A stretch of DNA of 64,000 nucleotides. Origin: Dreissena polymorpha. Lineage: Eukaryota > Mollusca > Bivalvia > Myida > Dreissenidae. Under the pieces are notes generated by a model, which made no database searches, was not told the DNA's origin, and saw only the letters and a list, made by a program, of their open reading frames with translations. Shown piece by piece: positions 51,692 to 61,651 of this stretch (positions are counted from its first letter, which is position 1; every line of letters begins with the position of its first letter). Both the position numbers and the translations under genes were made by a program. The stretch is from positions 72,537,328-72,601,327 of the forward strand of contig NC_068355.1 in assembly GCF_020536995.1 (NCBI RefSeq), given 5' to 3'.

Positions 51692-52137
51692 CTAATAAAG
51701 TATCTAAGCTATTGCATTCAAACTTGGTACACTTTCATACTATCTTGTGGGGAATTGGAAGGCAAAGATAACTCTGGCTGGCATTTTGACAGAATTATGT
51801 GCCCTTTTCATACTTTAAAAATTGAAAATTTGGTTTTGTGTTTAGGTCCACTTAATTCCTAAAGTATTAAAGCTATTGCTTTCATACTTGCAACACTTAC
51901 TATCAGAAGGGGACTGTGCAGACAAAGTTATGTAACTGACTGGTATTTTGACAGAAATATGGTCCCTTTATACTTAGAAAATTGAAAATTTCGTTAAGTT
52001 TGGTGTTTTGGACCACTTTACTCCTAAGTATCATAGCTATTGCTTTCAGACTTGGAACACTGGCTAACTATCATAAGAGGACTGTACAGGACAAGTTGCA
52101 TAACTTTGATTGGCATTTTGCACGAATTATGGCCCTT
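51692..52137 (+). repeat. Family F array without a start
   Basis: Monomers of about 165 bp with 'aaagtatctaagctattgc', 'caaacttggtacactttc', 'ctggctggcattttgacag', 'attgaaaatttggtt' and 'tgtttaggtccactt'. The 5' hairpin of the family appears only at 52138, so this is a separate truncated copy. Confidence 0.6.
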
Positions 52138-53110
52138 TTTTAGCTCATCTATTTTTTGAAAAAAAAAATGAGCTATTGTCATCACCTTGGCGTGGGCGTC
52201 GGCGTCCGGTTAAGTTTTGCGTTTAGGTACACTTTTCTCATAAAGTATCAATGCTATTGCATTCAAACTTGGTACACTTACTTACTATCATTAGGGGACT
52301 GGGCAGGCAAAGTAAGATTATTCTGGCTTGCATTTTGACATAATTATGTGCCCTTTTTATACTTAGAAAACTGAAAATTTTGCTTAAGTTTTGTGTTTAG
52401 GTCCATTTTATTCCTTAAGTATCAAATCCATTGCTTTCATACTTGCAACACTTACTAACTATCATAAGGGGACTGTGCAGGCATAGTTATGTAACTCTGA
52501 TTGGCATTTTATCAGAATTATGGGCCCTTTTTATACTTAGAAAATTGAAAATTTGGTTTAGTTTTGTGTTTAGGTCCACTTTTTTCCTAAAGTATCAAAG
52601 CCATTGCTTTCATACTTGCAACACTTACTAACTATTGTAAGGGGACTGTGTAGGCAAAGTTATGTAACTCTGACTGGCATTTTGATGGAATTATGGGACC
52701 TTTATACTTGAAAATTTGGTTAAGTTTTGTGTTTTGGTCCACTTTACCCCTAAAGTATCATAGATATTGCTTTCGTACTTGGAACACTCGCAAACTATCA
52801 TAAGGGGAGAGTAAAGGACATGTTGCATAACTCTGGTTGTCATTTTTACAGAATTATGGCCCTTTTTTGACTTAGTAACTTTGAATATATGGTTACATTT
52901 TGTGTTAAGATTCACTTTACTTCTAAAGTATCAAGGCTTTTGCTTTTAAACTTTAAATACTTTCATGCTATCAAGAGGGTACTGGACCTGGCAAGTTGAA
53001 TTTTACCTTGACCTTTGAATGACCTTGACTCTCAAGGTCAAATAACTTCTTTATTTATGATTAGATTTGATTGATACTTTGACAAAACAACTCTTACCTG
53101 ACATACCACA
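52138..53110 (+). mobile_element. Family F element with hairpin start
   Basis: It starts TTTTTAGCTCATCTATTTTT, with partner AAAAAATGAGCTA, then 'gtcatcaccttggcgtgggc'. About five monomers follow, matching the array before it. A decayed end contains 'accttgacctttgaatgacc' and 'ctctcaaggtcaaata'. The true 3' end is not clear; C-rich sequence follows to 53263. Confidence 0.65.
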
Positions 53111-53263
53111 ATTGACTCCGTCCAAACCATCCCCCCCTCCCCGAATCTCCCCCTCAATCCCCCCCATTATTTTTTTTTAAATTAAAGATCATCTAATAAA
53201 TGACCACCACACCCTCACACTTTACACCCCCCCCCCACCCCACCCCCACCCCAAAAAAATAAT

Positions 53264-54364
53264 TTTTATGCCCCCGGTAAGGTGGCATATAGCAGTTGAA
53301 CTGTCTGTCAGTCAGTCTGTCTGTCAGTCCAAAAAAACTTTAACATTGGCCATAACTTTTTTACTTTTTAAGATAGCAACTTGATATTTGGCATACATGT
53401 GTATCTCATGGAGCTGCACATTTTGAGTGGTGGAAGGTCAAGGTCATCCTTCAAGGTCAAATGTCAAATTAATGGTGTCTGTCCGTCCGAAAACTTTAAC
53501 ATTGGTCATAACTTTTTCAATATTGAGGATAGCAACTTGATATTTGGCATGCATGTGTATCTCATGGAGCTGAACATTTTGAGTGGTAAAAGCTGAAGGT
53601 GAATGTCATCCTTCAAGGTCAAACGTCAAATTTATGGTGTCTGTCCGTTCAAAAACTTTAACATTGGCCATAACTTTTTTAATATTGAAGATAGCAACTT
53701 GATATTTGGCATGCATGTGTATGTCATGAAGCTGCACATTTTGAGTGGTTGAAGTTCAAGGTCATCCTTCAAGGTAAAAAAAAATAACAAATTCAAAGCG
53801 GCATTCTCATGAAGCTGCACATTTTGAGTGGTGGAAGTTCAAGGTCATCCTTCAAGGTCACAGGTCAAAAATCAAATAAAAAATTTCAAAGCGGCATTAT
53901 CATAAAGCTGCACATTTTGAGTGGTGGAAGTTCAAGGTGAAGGTCATTCTTCAAGGTCAAGGTCATCCTTCATGGTCAAAGGTAAAAAAAAATCAAAGCG
54001 GCGTTATCATGAAGCTGCACATTTTGAGTGGTGTAGGTTCAAGGTCAAGGTCATCCTTCAAGGTCAAGGTCATCCTTCAAGGTCAAATGTCAAACAAAAT
54101 ATTAAAAAATCAAAGCGGTGTTATCATGAAGCTGCACATTTTAAGTGGTGAAAGTTCAAGGTCAAGGTCATCCTTCAAGGTAAAAAAAATAAATTTAAAA
54201 TTCAAAGCGGCGTTCTCATGAAGCTGCACATTTTCAGTGGTGAAAGGTCAAGGTCATTATTCAAGGTCAAGGTCATCCTTCAAGGTCGAAGGGCAATTTT
54301 TTTTGTTTTAAATTCAAAGTGGCGTTCTCATGAAGCTGCACATTTTGAGTGGTGGAAGTTCTAG
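53264..54364 (+). mobile_element. Family B element cut by the LTR retrotransposon
   Basis: The start TTTTTATGCCCCCGGTAAG is followed by GTCAGTCAGTCTGTC and about eight monomers with 'gcaacttgatatttggcat', 'agctgcacattttgagtgg' and AGGTCAAGGTCATCC. It stops at '...gtggtggaagttctag', where the left LTR begins. The missing 3' part should lie beyond the right LTR, outside the window. Confidence 0.75.
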
Positions 54365-55196
54365 TGTAACCCTTGGTTACGGGTGTTGTAAACCAATACA
54401 CAAGATAAATTTATAATTCAAGACAGTTTCCAAGTTCACTTCTTTTAATAAGGTTAGAAGTTCATAATCAAATTATGCAGAAGAAATAACTTGTATCCCA
54501 GAGTGAATCTCAATCGAAGGATCTGAAATATATAAAACAATAAAATACTAAACAATAAACAATAGTTCTGTTCTAGTGGCCTTAACATGTAATTTATATG
54601 ACTCAACCATTCATATAAGATCCATGCACAAAAATGACAACAATAATCATAAATACAGCAACGCAGCATCAACAACTTTCCAAATAATGAGTTAACAAAT
54701 ATTTCATTCAACACAATACAATTTATACAATTCTTACCAATTTGTGGAATTGAGTCCCCTTTTCTCTTTCTCTTCCTTCAATCCTCTCTCACCCTACTGG
54801 TGCTGTAAATTAGAGCATGCAAACAGATATTATGGTGTTTCAACTGAGTGTATAGGTTGTTATCTAAAAGTGAATATACTAATTTGCTGCCATTCTGAAC
54901 ATTCGCGAAATCATATGATTTGAACATTTAACATGTTCAAACCTCAAACAAAATACAAAGAAAACAATGCATTGCAACCGTTTTCAATAACATACAATCA
55001 AATACAAACATACGAACCAATATTGACCACTAGAGTGAAGTTTTAACTGGTGGTTTTAGATTACATAAAAATGTCTTCCACCTTTTCCCTCGGATTTGAT
55101 CATGTGATCACACTCAAGAAAATATAATGTTAAAATAATAGGTAAGGGTTATAAACCACTATTAAGACAAATCGGGAGAAAGTCGACCCGGTCACA
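54365..55196 (-). repeat. 3' LTR (left copy), 832 bp
   Basis: In plus orientation it runs from TGTAACCCTTGGTTACGG to CCCGGTCACA; read on the element's strand it starts TGTGACCGGG and ends GGGTTACA, the usual TG...CA. The boundary is fixed by the match to 63322 onwards and by the purine tract next to 55196. Open frames inside it are duplicated in both LTRs and are not genes. Confidence 0.92.
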
Positions 55197-55212
55197 TACT
55201 CCCCCACTTCGA
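55197..55212 (-). other. Polypurine tract
   Basis: On the minus strand the bases directly before the 3' LTR read CGAAGTGGGGGAGTA, a G-rich purine run in the position where plus-strand DNA synthesis is primed in LTR elements. Confidence 0.75.
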
Positions 55213-56042
55213 GAAATGACGTCCCGTCATAGACCCAATCAGTCAAATCCGTCAATCTTCCATAACTTATCTTCTAGGTACTTATTAAAAACAACTACAT
55301 TGTATTTATTACAAATAATACTATACAAGATCTAAACGACAAAAAAATGTCAACTACATTACACTCAATCACTACATAATAGTAACTGCACCAACCAATC
55401 CAAGCTCCTCCTCCCCACCTTTTAACTGCGACCTCTCAGGTCTTTTTAAAATCTAAAATATATTTTAATTTTATTTATTTATTATTAACATTTTATTTTA
55501 ATTTAGTTTTATTATTGTATACATTTATATTAAAGACAAAAGATTACATTGACTATAATTTTGTTATCATTTATATTTAAATTGTTTTGATTAACTTAAA
55601 CTATAATGAACAATTAAATTATATTTTTAATGATGTTGTTTTTTTTTTGTTTTTTTTTATTTTTTAGTTATGCAAGATTATATGTATCTCATATTTAAGA
55701 TAAACACAATTTCTATCATAAATTATGTGACAGCTTGATGTAACTGTAAGCAATACACAGTTATATACAAAATAAACCTTAATACAATCTAAAACATGCA
55801 TGTACATACAACAATATTATAACATGTATTATATACATGTATCAATACTCAACCTAGCATTGAACATTTACATGTTGTGAAATGATTTGTATTCAGAAAC
55901 CAAATATAACAATCAGACAATAATGTCTAAATAATACTTCTATGAAATCATTTCAATGCACATGTAATTGTTAAAACTATATACAAGTTTACACACATAT
56001 TTTAAAATCAATGTAAAAAAACATATCAAATCCTGTCAGTTT
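55213..56042. other. Untranslated stretch between pol and 3' LTR
   Basis: Very AT-rich, with long T runs at about 55629-55665. No envelope-like or other ORF is present on either strand. Confidence 0.6.
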
Positions 56043-59000
56043 TCACTGAAATATTGCCCCAACTAATTTATTGGCAATTTCAACATCCATATCTTCCAAA
56101 ACCCCTGAATTAAGTAAAACATTTAAATTCATTATTTTACTTTCTAGTGTTTCTGGTGTCGTTGAGGTCATTAGATACGCACCATATCTATCGGGTGGTT
56201 TTCTAGGCCTCACAGATCTTCGAAGTTGAGGAACAGGTGGTGTTTTACTCTTAACACTTCCACTATGATCTATCTCATGTCTTGAACTTTCTGCATTAAT
56301 TTCTATACCACTACTGTTCCTATTCTTTTCCTGTGGTTCTATTTTATTTGCCTCTATATGTTCAGATGTAATTCCTGTATTCGTTTCATCTGGTACAATA
56401 TCCTCACTAGCCTCTGAATTATCAGCTTTGGGCTCAACATTCTCCTTTGTATCCAACCCTTCAGGTTGATTACTTACAGCATCTCCCACTGCAACATTAT
56501 CTGACTCAACATTTGTTTCAGACTCTGATTCTGAATCAACACTCAGATTTTCAATCTCCTGATTCTTACTCTTAGTGACTGAAGCATGGGCGTCCCCATT
56601 TGCCAATGTAGTATATACAAAGTACGCTTCCTCTTCACTTTCGGAATCATCATTTCTGGTGACGTCACCTAACTCCTTTTTCACTGAAACGTCTGTTTCA
56701 TAATCTTTGCACTGCTCAGCAATCAATTCTTCACTTTCATTTTCCTGTCCCTCTATTCGAAACAAATGGTTTCGATGCAATACTCTTTCTTTTCCAATAT
56801 CTTCATTTCTGACTTTGAATACAGGTATATCATCCTTTGGCTGTTGCACAACTTCATATACTTCATTTTCATATTTGTCTTCAATTTTATGTTTGCCATC
56901 AAATGCCAGTCTTTTAACTAAAACTTTATCTCCTACAGATATTTTGACAGCTTTTGCTTTTTTGTCATAGCCTTTTTTCTGTTTAGTTTTGGCTTTTTCT
57001 GTATGAATTTGTACTATCTTTCTGGTAGTGTCCATTCTTTCTTTCAGCTCTTTAATGTAGTCATCTGTCTCCTTACTAACTGTTTGGTCTCTGATTTTTT
57101 CAAATGTTGCATCAATAGGAAGTCTCGGCTTCCTTCCAAACATTAATTCATATGGTGAATACCTTGTTGACTCATGTGGTACACAGTTATAAGAATATAC
57201 AAGATGTCCAATGTACTTTTTCCAATCTTTTTTCTGTTCATTATTCAAGGTTCCAAGCATATCCAATAAGGTTCTATTAAATCTCTCAGGCCCTGAATTG
57301 CCTTGAGGATGGTAAGGTGTTGTATGGCTTTTTTTAATGTCTGTTAATTTACAAAGTTCCTTGATAATGTCGCTTTCAAAATTAGCACCCTGGTCCGAAT
57401 GTAAACGTGTTGGTATTCCGTAATTCACTACAAAGTTGTTGTAAAACGCTTCAGCTGTTGTTTTCGCAGTTTGATTTTTTGTCGGTATGGCAACAGCATA
57501 TTTTGTGTAATGATCTGTGATAATCAAGATGTTACTGATACCTCCTTTAGATGGTTCCAGAGTCAAGTAGTCGAAACAAACTAATTCCAAAGGATATGTT
57601 GTGGTAATACTCACTAGTGGAGCTCTACCTACAACAGACTTCCGCCTTAAACATCTCTCACATTTGTTCACATAATCATCTATTTCAGCTGCCATCCCTG
57701 GCCAGTAAAATCTCTCCCTCATCAACCTCATTGTTCTTTCTTTTCCGGGATGGCCTACATTGTCATGTACTCCTTTTAGGATATCTTTTTTGTAACAGTC
57801 TGGTACAACAAGTTGTTCTATAACTTGATCTTCATCATGTATTACTCTATATAAAATTCCACGTTTAATTTTAAAATTGTTGAACTGTTTTTTCATAATA
57901 AAATCATTTTTTGTCATGAATACAGATGGAATTGTCTCATCTATTTTGTATTTTCTCCAACGATCAATGAACTGATCTTGCCTTTGCATTCTTCTGATTT
58001 CTCTTAATTCTTTTTGTGCTAGTCCTTGACCTATTTCATCAATTTCCTCAAAATTGAGAGAAGCCATAGGCAAAGTTTCAATGTATGAATTTACAGTAAT
58101 CATACCGTTACATATTGCCTTTACAGTGTGTTCATCAATTGTTACCATTTCTGCATTATTATTTACAACCCGTTCATATGGATACCTACTCATCCCATCA
58201 GCATCTGTATTTTGCATGCCTGGTCTGTAAGCAATATCAAATGAGTATTGTCCTAATGCAGCTACCCACCTCTGACCAGTTGCATCCAACTTCGCACTAG
58301 ACAGGATATGAGTAAGCGGGTTGTTATCAGTAATAACTGAAAAGTGATTTAAAGATAGGTAGTCTGAAAACTTTTCAGTCACTGCCCACTTAAGAGCTAG
58401 GAATTCCAACTTAAAGGCACTGTAATTTCTTTCGGCTTTGTTCAAGGCACGGCTTGCATAAGCAATAACCCGTTTCTTATCTTCTTGAGTCTGGTATAGG
58501 ACAGCACCTAAAGCTTTTATTGACGCATCGGTATGCAACTCAAAGGGTTTATTGAAATCAGGATACGCTAAAATTGGAGGAGAACATAAAATGTGCTTCA
58601 GTTTATCAAATATCTCTTGTTCATTGTCAGTCCATTTCCAAAGTTTATGATGTTTTGATTTGCCCTTTTTAACTGATGTTGGAGGAAGCAATTCTGATAA
58701 TGGCCTTGTAATTTTGCTAAAATCCTTGACAAATCTGCGGTAATATCCCGCAAAGGCTAGAAATGAGCGCAATTCATCCGCATTTTCAGGTGTAGGCCAG
58801 TCCTTTACTTTTTGTATTTTTGCCGGATCCGTTTCAATACCGTCTGCACTGACCACATGACCTAGAAAATTGACTTTTGTCTGGAAAAAAGAGCATTTCT
58901 CAGCAGCTAGTTTCAGATTACATGATTTCAATCTCTCAAGTATGATATTTAATCTTTCTAAATGTTGTTCATATGTGTCACTATATATAATTAGGTCATC

Positions 59001-60488
59001 CAGAAATATTACGCAGATTTTCATGTTTAGTCCTTGTAGGCATTCCTCCATTAATCTTTGAAAAGTGGCCGGCGAATTGCTCAAACCAAACGGCATTTTG
59101 TTGAACTCATAGAATCCTAAGGAACCAACTGTGAATCCTGTGCGTTCCTTGTGGCTTTCCTCTACCTCAACCTGGTGATACCCGGACTTCATGTCGATAG
59201 TAGAGAAAAACTTCGCCCCATTTAAGCAGTCAAACACTTCTTCGATTCGTGGTAATGCATATGCGTCCTTAACTGTTTTATCATTCAACATTCTATAATC
59301 GACGCACATCCTAAGTTTACCATTTTTCTTTCTTACTAATACAACATTGCTTGTCCATGGTGATTTTGATGGTCTAATTATTCCCCCTTCTAAAAGCTGG
59401 TTAATGTGTTGTATTACTTCTTCTATCATTGGAGGTGGAATTCTGCGATGTCTTTGCTTAAAGGGTCTTTCATCTATTAAATCTATCCTATGTTTTATTT
59501 TGTTGCATACTCCTATGTCAGTTTCTGAAGTTGAAAAAATGTCTTTATGTGTCCTAAGTAAGTGTTTTAATTTCTCTCTTTGTTCAGTTGACAATATTCT
59601 GTGTTCGTCAATGTTCAATGTGTCTATTATTTCTTCATGTTCAGTATTGAGAGTGCAATTTTGCTCTTTTGTAACAGTTACTGGTTGCAGTTCACACAAT
59701 ATAGCTTTTGGTGAAATAACAACAGTGTTGGTTGTCAGATTAGATAATGTAACAATAACATGTTTCTGATCCGACTTCACATTCACAACTGCCGGTGTCA
59801 CATCGACATATAATGGCAAGTTGCTGTGTTCTGACTCCTGCAACAATGCTGTTGTATCAGGGTAATTAACAGTCCTGTCAATGTACCCATTCAATTCCAA
59901 GCACTCATTTGGCTTTAATAAAACTTTGTGCGGAACTGCACATCTTATTAAAGCAATTTTATTCTTATTCTTTTTAAGGTCTTTTTCTCTTATTACCATG
60001 GTTCTTAAACTAAGGTACCAAGGGGTGTGAAGTTTAGCTTTTTGTAGAAAAGTATCTCCAAAGTTTTGTTTGCATTCTGTCAAATATTCTTGTAATATAT
60101 TGGTGCCTATGATTACTGGTACTCTGGAAGAGTAATGAGTGTCAGGTGACACAAGAAACAAACAATGTTTCAATGTAGACCTAGGCAAACCTTCATCAAT
60201 CTTCAAATCAATTTCAATATATCCAATATATGGCAATTCTTTACCATCCGCGCATTCAATTTTCAAAAGAGTGTTTAAAGGTTGTATCTCAATATTTACC
60301 AGTTGATTTTTATGAAAAGACTCTGATATAACGCTGACACAACTGCCTGTGTCTAAAAGTGCAAGTGTCTGTATGTCATTTATACAAACTTTGACTTCAT
60401 TTGTTTCGCCAACAAGTTGAGGGTCTATCCTATGTGTGCCTACGTTCGATCCTGTTGCCGAGGCACTTTCACTTTTGGGCATTGCCAT
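56043..60488 (-). CDS. pol: Ty3/Gypsy Pol polyprotein (PR-RT-RH-IN)
   Basis: A single open frame of 1481 residues. An aspartic protease has LLDTGS at about 44-49. The reverse transcriptase (about 340-520) has WTSNVVLVRKKNGKLRMCVD, MPFGLSNSPATFQ and the active-site FLDD near 495. RNase H (about 645-765) starts LHTDAS. The integrase zinc site is H908/H913 with C943 and C946; its catalytic residues fit D973, D1032 and E1068 with 35-residue spacing. The tail is acidic and ends with RRSVRPRKPPDRYG, as in many Gypsy elements. The frame overlaps gag by 49 bases in the -1 phase, so Pol is probably made by the -1 frameshifting known for this group. The first ATG lies in the overlap and need not be used. 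Replication takes place in virus-like particles in the cytoplasm, with integration in the nucleus. Confidence 0.95.
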   Translation of the reverse strand: MAMPKSESASATGSNVGTHRIDPQLVGETNEVKVCINDIQTLALLDTGSCVSVISESFHKNQLVNIEIQPLNTLLKIECADGKELPYIGYIEIDLKIDEGLPRSTLKHCLFLVSPDTHYSSRVPVIIGTNILQEYLTECKQNFGDTFLQKAKLHTPWYLSLRTMVIREKDLKKNKNKIALIRCAVPHKVLLKPNECLELNGYIDRTVNYPDTTALLQESEHSNLPLYVDVTPAVVNVKSDQKHVIVTLSNLTTNTVVISPKAILCELQPVTVTKEQNCTLNTEHEEIIDTLNIDEHRILSTEQREKLKHLLRTHKDIFSTSETDIGVCNKIKHRIDLIDERPFKQRHRRIPPPMIEEVIQHINQLLEGGIIRPSKSPWTSNVVLVRKKNGKLRMCVDYRMLNDKTVKDAYALPRIEEVFDCLNGAKFFSTIDMKSGYHQVEVEESHKERTGFTVGSLGFYEFNKMPFGLSNSPATFQRLMEECLQGLNMKICVIFLDDLIIYSDTYEQHLERLNIILERLKSCNLKLAAEKCSFFQTKVNFLGHVVSADGIETDPAKIQKVKDWPTPENADELRSFLAFAGYYRRFVKDFSKITRPLSELLPPTSVKKGKSKHHKLWKWTDNEQEIFDKLKHILCSPPILAYPDFNKPFELHTDASIKALGAVLYQTQEDKKRVIAYASRALNKAERNYSAFKLEFLALKWAVTEKFSDYLSLNHFSVITDNNPLTHILSSAKLDATGQRWVAALGQYSFDIAYRPGMQNTDADGMSRYPYERVVNNNAEMVTIDEHTVKAICNGMITVNSYIETLPMASLNFEEIDEIGQGLAQKELREIRRMQRQDQFIDRWRKYKIDETIPSVFMTKNDFIMKKQFNNFKIKRGILYRVIHDEDQVIEQLVVPDCYKKDILKGVHDNVGHPGKERTMRLMRERFYWPGMAAEIDDYVNKCERCLRRKSVVGRAPLVSITTTYPLELVCFDYLTLEPSKGGISNILIITDHYTKYAVAIPTKNQTAKTTAEAFYNNFVVNYGIPTRLHSDQGANFESDIIKELCKLTDIKKSHTTPYHPQGNSGPERFNRTLLDMLGTLNNEQKKDWKKYIGHLVYSYNCVPHESTRYSPYELMFGRKPRLPIDATFEKIRDQTVSKETDDYIKELKERMDTTRKIVQIHTEKAKTKQKKGYDKKAKAVKISVGDKVLVKRLAFDGKHKIEDKYENEVYEVVQQPKDDIPVFKVRNEDIGKERVLHRNHLFRIEGQENESEELIAEQCKDYETDVSVKKELGDVTRNDDSESEEEAYFVYTTLANGDAHASVTKSKNQEIENLSVDSESESETNVESDNVAVGDAVSNQPEGLDTKENVEPKADNSEASEDIVPDETNTGITSEHIEANKIEPQEKNRNSSGIEINAESSRHEIDHSGSVKSKTPPVPQLRRSVRPRKPPDRYGAYLMTSTTPETLESKIMNLNVLLNSGVLEDMDVEIANKLVGAIFQ

Positions 60489-61651
60489 TGTTTGTGCCCT
60501 TTTTCTCTACATTTGAAACAAATGACCTCTGCATTTGCAGGACAGTCTCTCATAACATGCCCTTTTTCATGGCATTGATAGCATTCTACATTGAACGCCA
60601 TGCTTTGAGGTCTAAAGTTTCCTCTAGGTGCATCAGCACCTCTGCCCCTATAGAAAGTACCATGGCCACTGCCCCTATCATGGGAAGTGCTACGACCACC
60701 TCTAAAATTACTTGTCGCATAAGCACCACGACCCTGACCCCTGTAATAATTTCTTCCTATGTAATACTGGGGCGCTTCCTGCTTTTTCTCCATCTGGTCT
60801 ATTCGATGGTTCAATTGTTTAAGCAATTCTTTCATTTCCGATAGATCAGACTGCTCTTTCTTTTCAACATTTACAGCAGGTTTACATGTTTTCGTTTCCC
60901 CAACTGACTCCTTCATATCTGCTTCTATCTTCCTTAATTCTCGCTTAAATTCATCGTATTCAACCAGCTTGTCACATTGGTAAGTTGACAGATGCTTCAA
61001 ATCCTTTTTTAATCCAGCATGTAGAACAGTTTTCAACACATCCATGTCAGATCGTTTCAAAGCCTTCAGATGTATGGCAGTTTCAAAAAATTCCTCTAGC
61101 CTAGCGGCATAGGCTGAAACAGACTCTCCTGTCTGTTGTTGGCTAGAATAAAATTTCCGCATTACACTTTCACGCGACTCTATACAACCATATGTGCTGT
61201 CAAGCTTCTGCATGACTTCTTGAAGAGTCACATCAGGTCCTAGACGACGTAGTACATCGCCAGCACTTCCTTTCACAGCACGTCGAACACCCAATAAAAC
61301 TTGTTCTGATTTGAACACCTTGCTGTTGACTGTGGCCTCCACCTCATACTTGAAAGTATCCCATGTGACTTCCCCTTTCCCTTGATCTCCGAAGAATATG
61401 GACAGTTTTGGGTATTGATAACCCACTTTAACTTCAGTCGCTTTAGGCACAACATGTTCCGGCTCTTCACTTTTCACACTTCCGAACGCTTGTGCAATTC
61501 TTAGCATATCTTGTGGAGTGTCACACTTCGGTTGGATACCAAAAATTTTCAAGGCTTCCAACAACTTAACTTCGTCCTTTGTTAAGTCTACCGGTCCTGT
61601 CGCCATGTTGAATTTTCCTTCTTCTTGTTGCTCCTCCTCAGAATCAGCCAT
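60440..61651 (-). CDS. gag: Ty3/Gypsy Gag with PNMA-like capsid and two zinc knuckles
   Basis: 403 residues, starting MADSEEEQQEEG. Residues about 78-250 resemble the capsid fold of Ty3/Gypsy Gag and of the PNMA/MOAP1 proteins that vertebrates took from such elements: PKLSIFFGDQGKGEVTWDTF, then a RRAVKGSAGDVLRRLG helix and LDSTYG. An arginine/glycine-rich stretch (about 299-345) precedes two CCHC knuckles, CYQCHEKGHVMRDC (357-370) and CFKCREKGHKQWQC (378-391), which bind RNA. The start codon has acidic N-terminal context and no closer upstream ATG in frame is seen. It overlaps pol. Confidence 0.92.
   Translation of the reverse strand: MADSEEEQQEEGKFNMATGPVDLTKDEVKLLEALKIFGIQPKCDTPQDMLRIAQAFGSVKSEEPEHVVPKATEVKVGYQYPKLSIFFGDQGKGEVTWDTFKYEVEATVNSKVFKSEQVLLGVRRAVKGSAGDVLRRLGPDVTLQEVMQKLDSTYGCIESRESVMRKFYSSQQQTGESVSAYAARLEEFFETAIHLKALKRSDMDVLKTVLHAGLKKDLKHLSTYQCDKLVEYDEFKRELRKIEADMKESVGETKTCKPAVNVEKKEQSDLSEMKELLKQLNHRIDQMEKKQEAPQYYIGRNYYRGQGRGAYATSNFRGGRSTSHDRGSGHGTFYRGRGADAPRGNFRPQSMAFNVECYQCHEKGHVMRDCPANAEVICFKCREKGHKQWQCPKVKVPRQQDRT

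Noticed and set aside
54454-54714. 86-residue frame in the left LTR, repeated in the right LTR
   Set aside because: It lies wholly inside the LTR, is AT-rich and hydrophobic by composition, and is duplicated only because the LTR is.
56707-60844. Plus-strand open frames opposite pol and gag
   Set aside because: They are shadows of the long minus-strand frames and show no protein family features.
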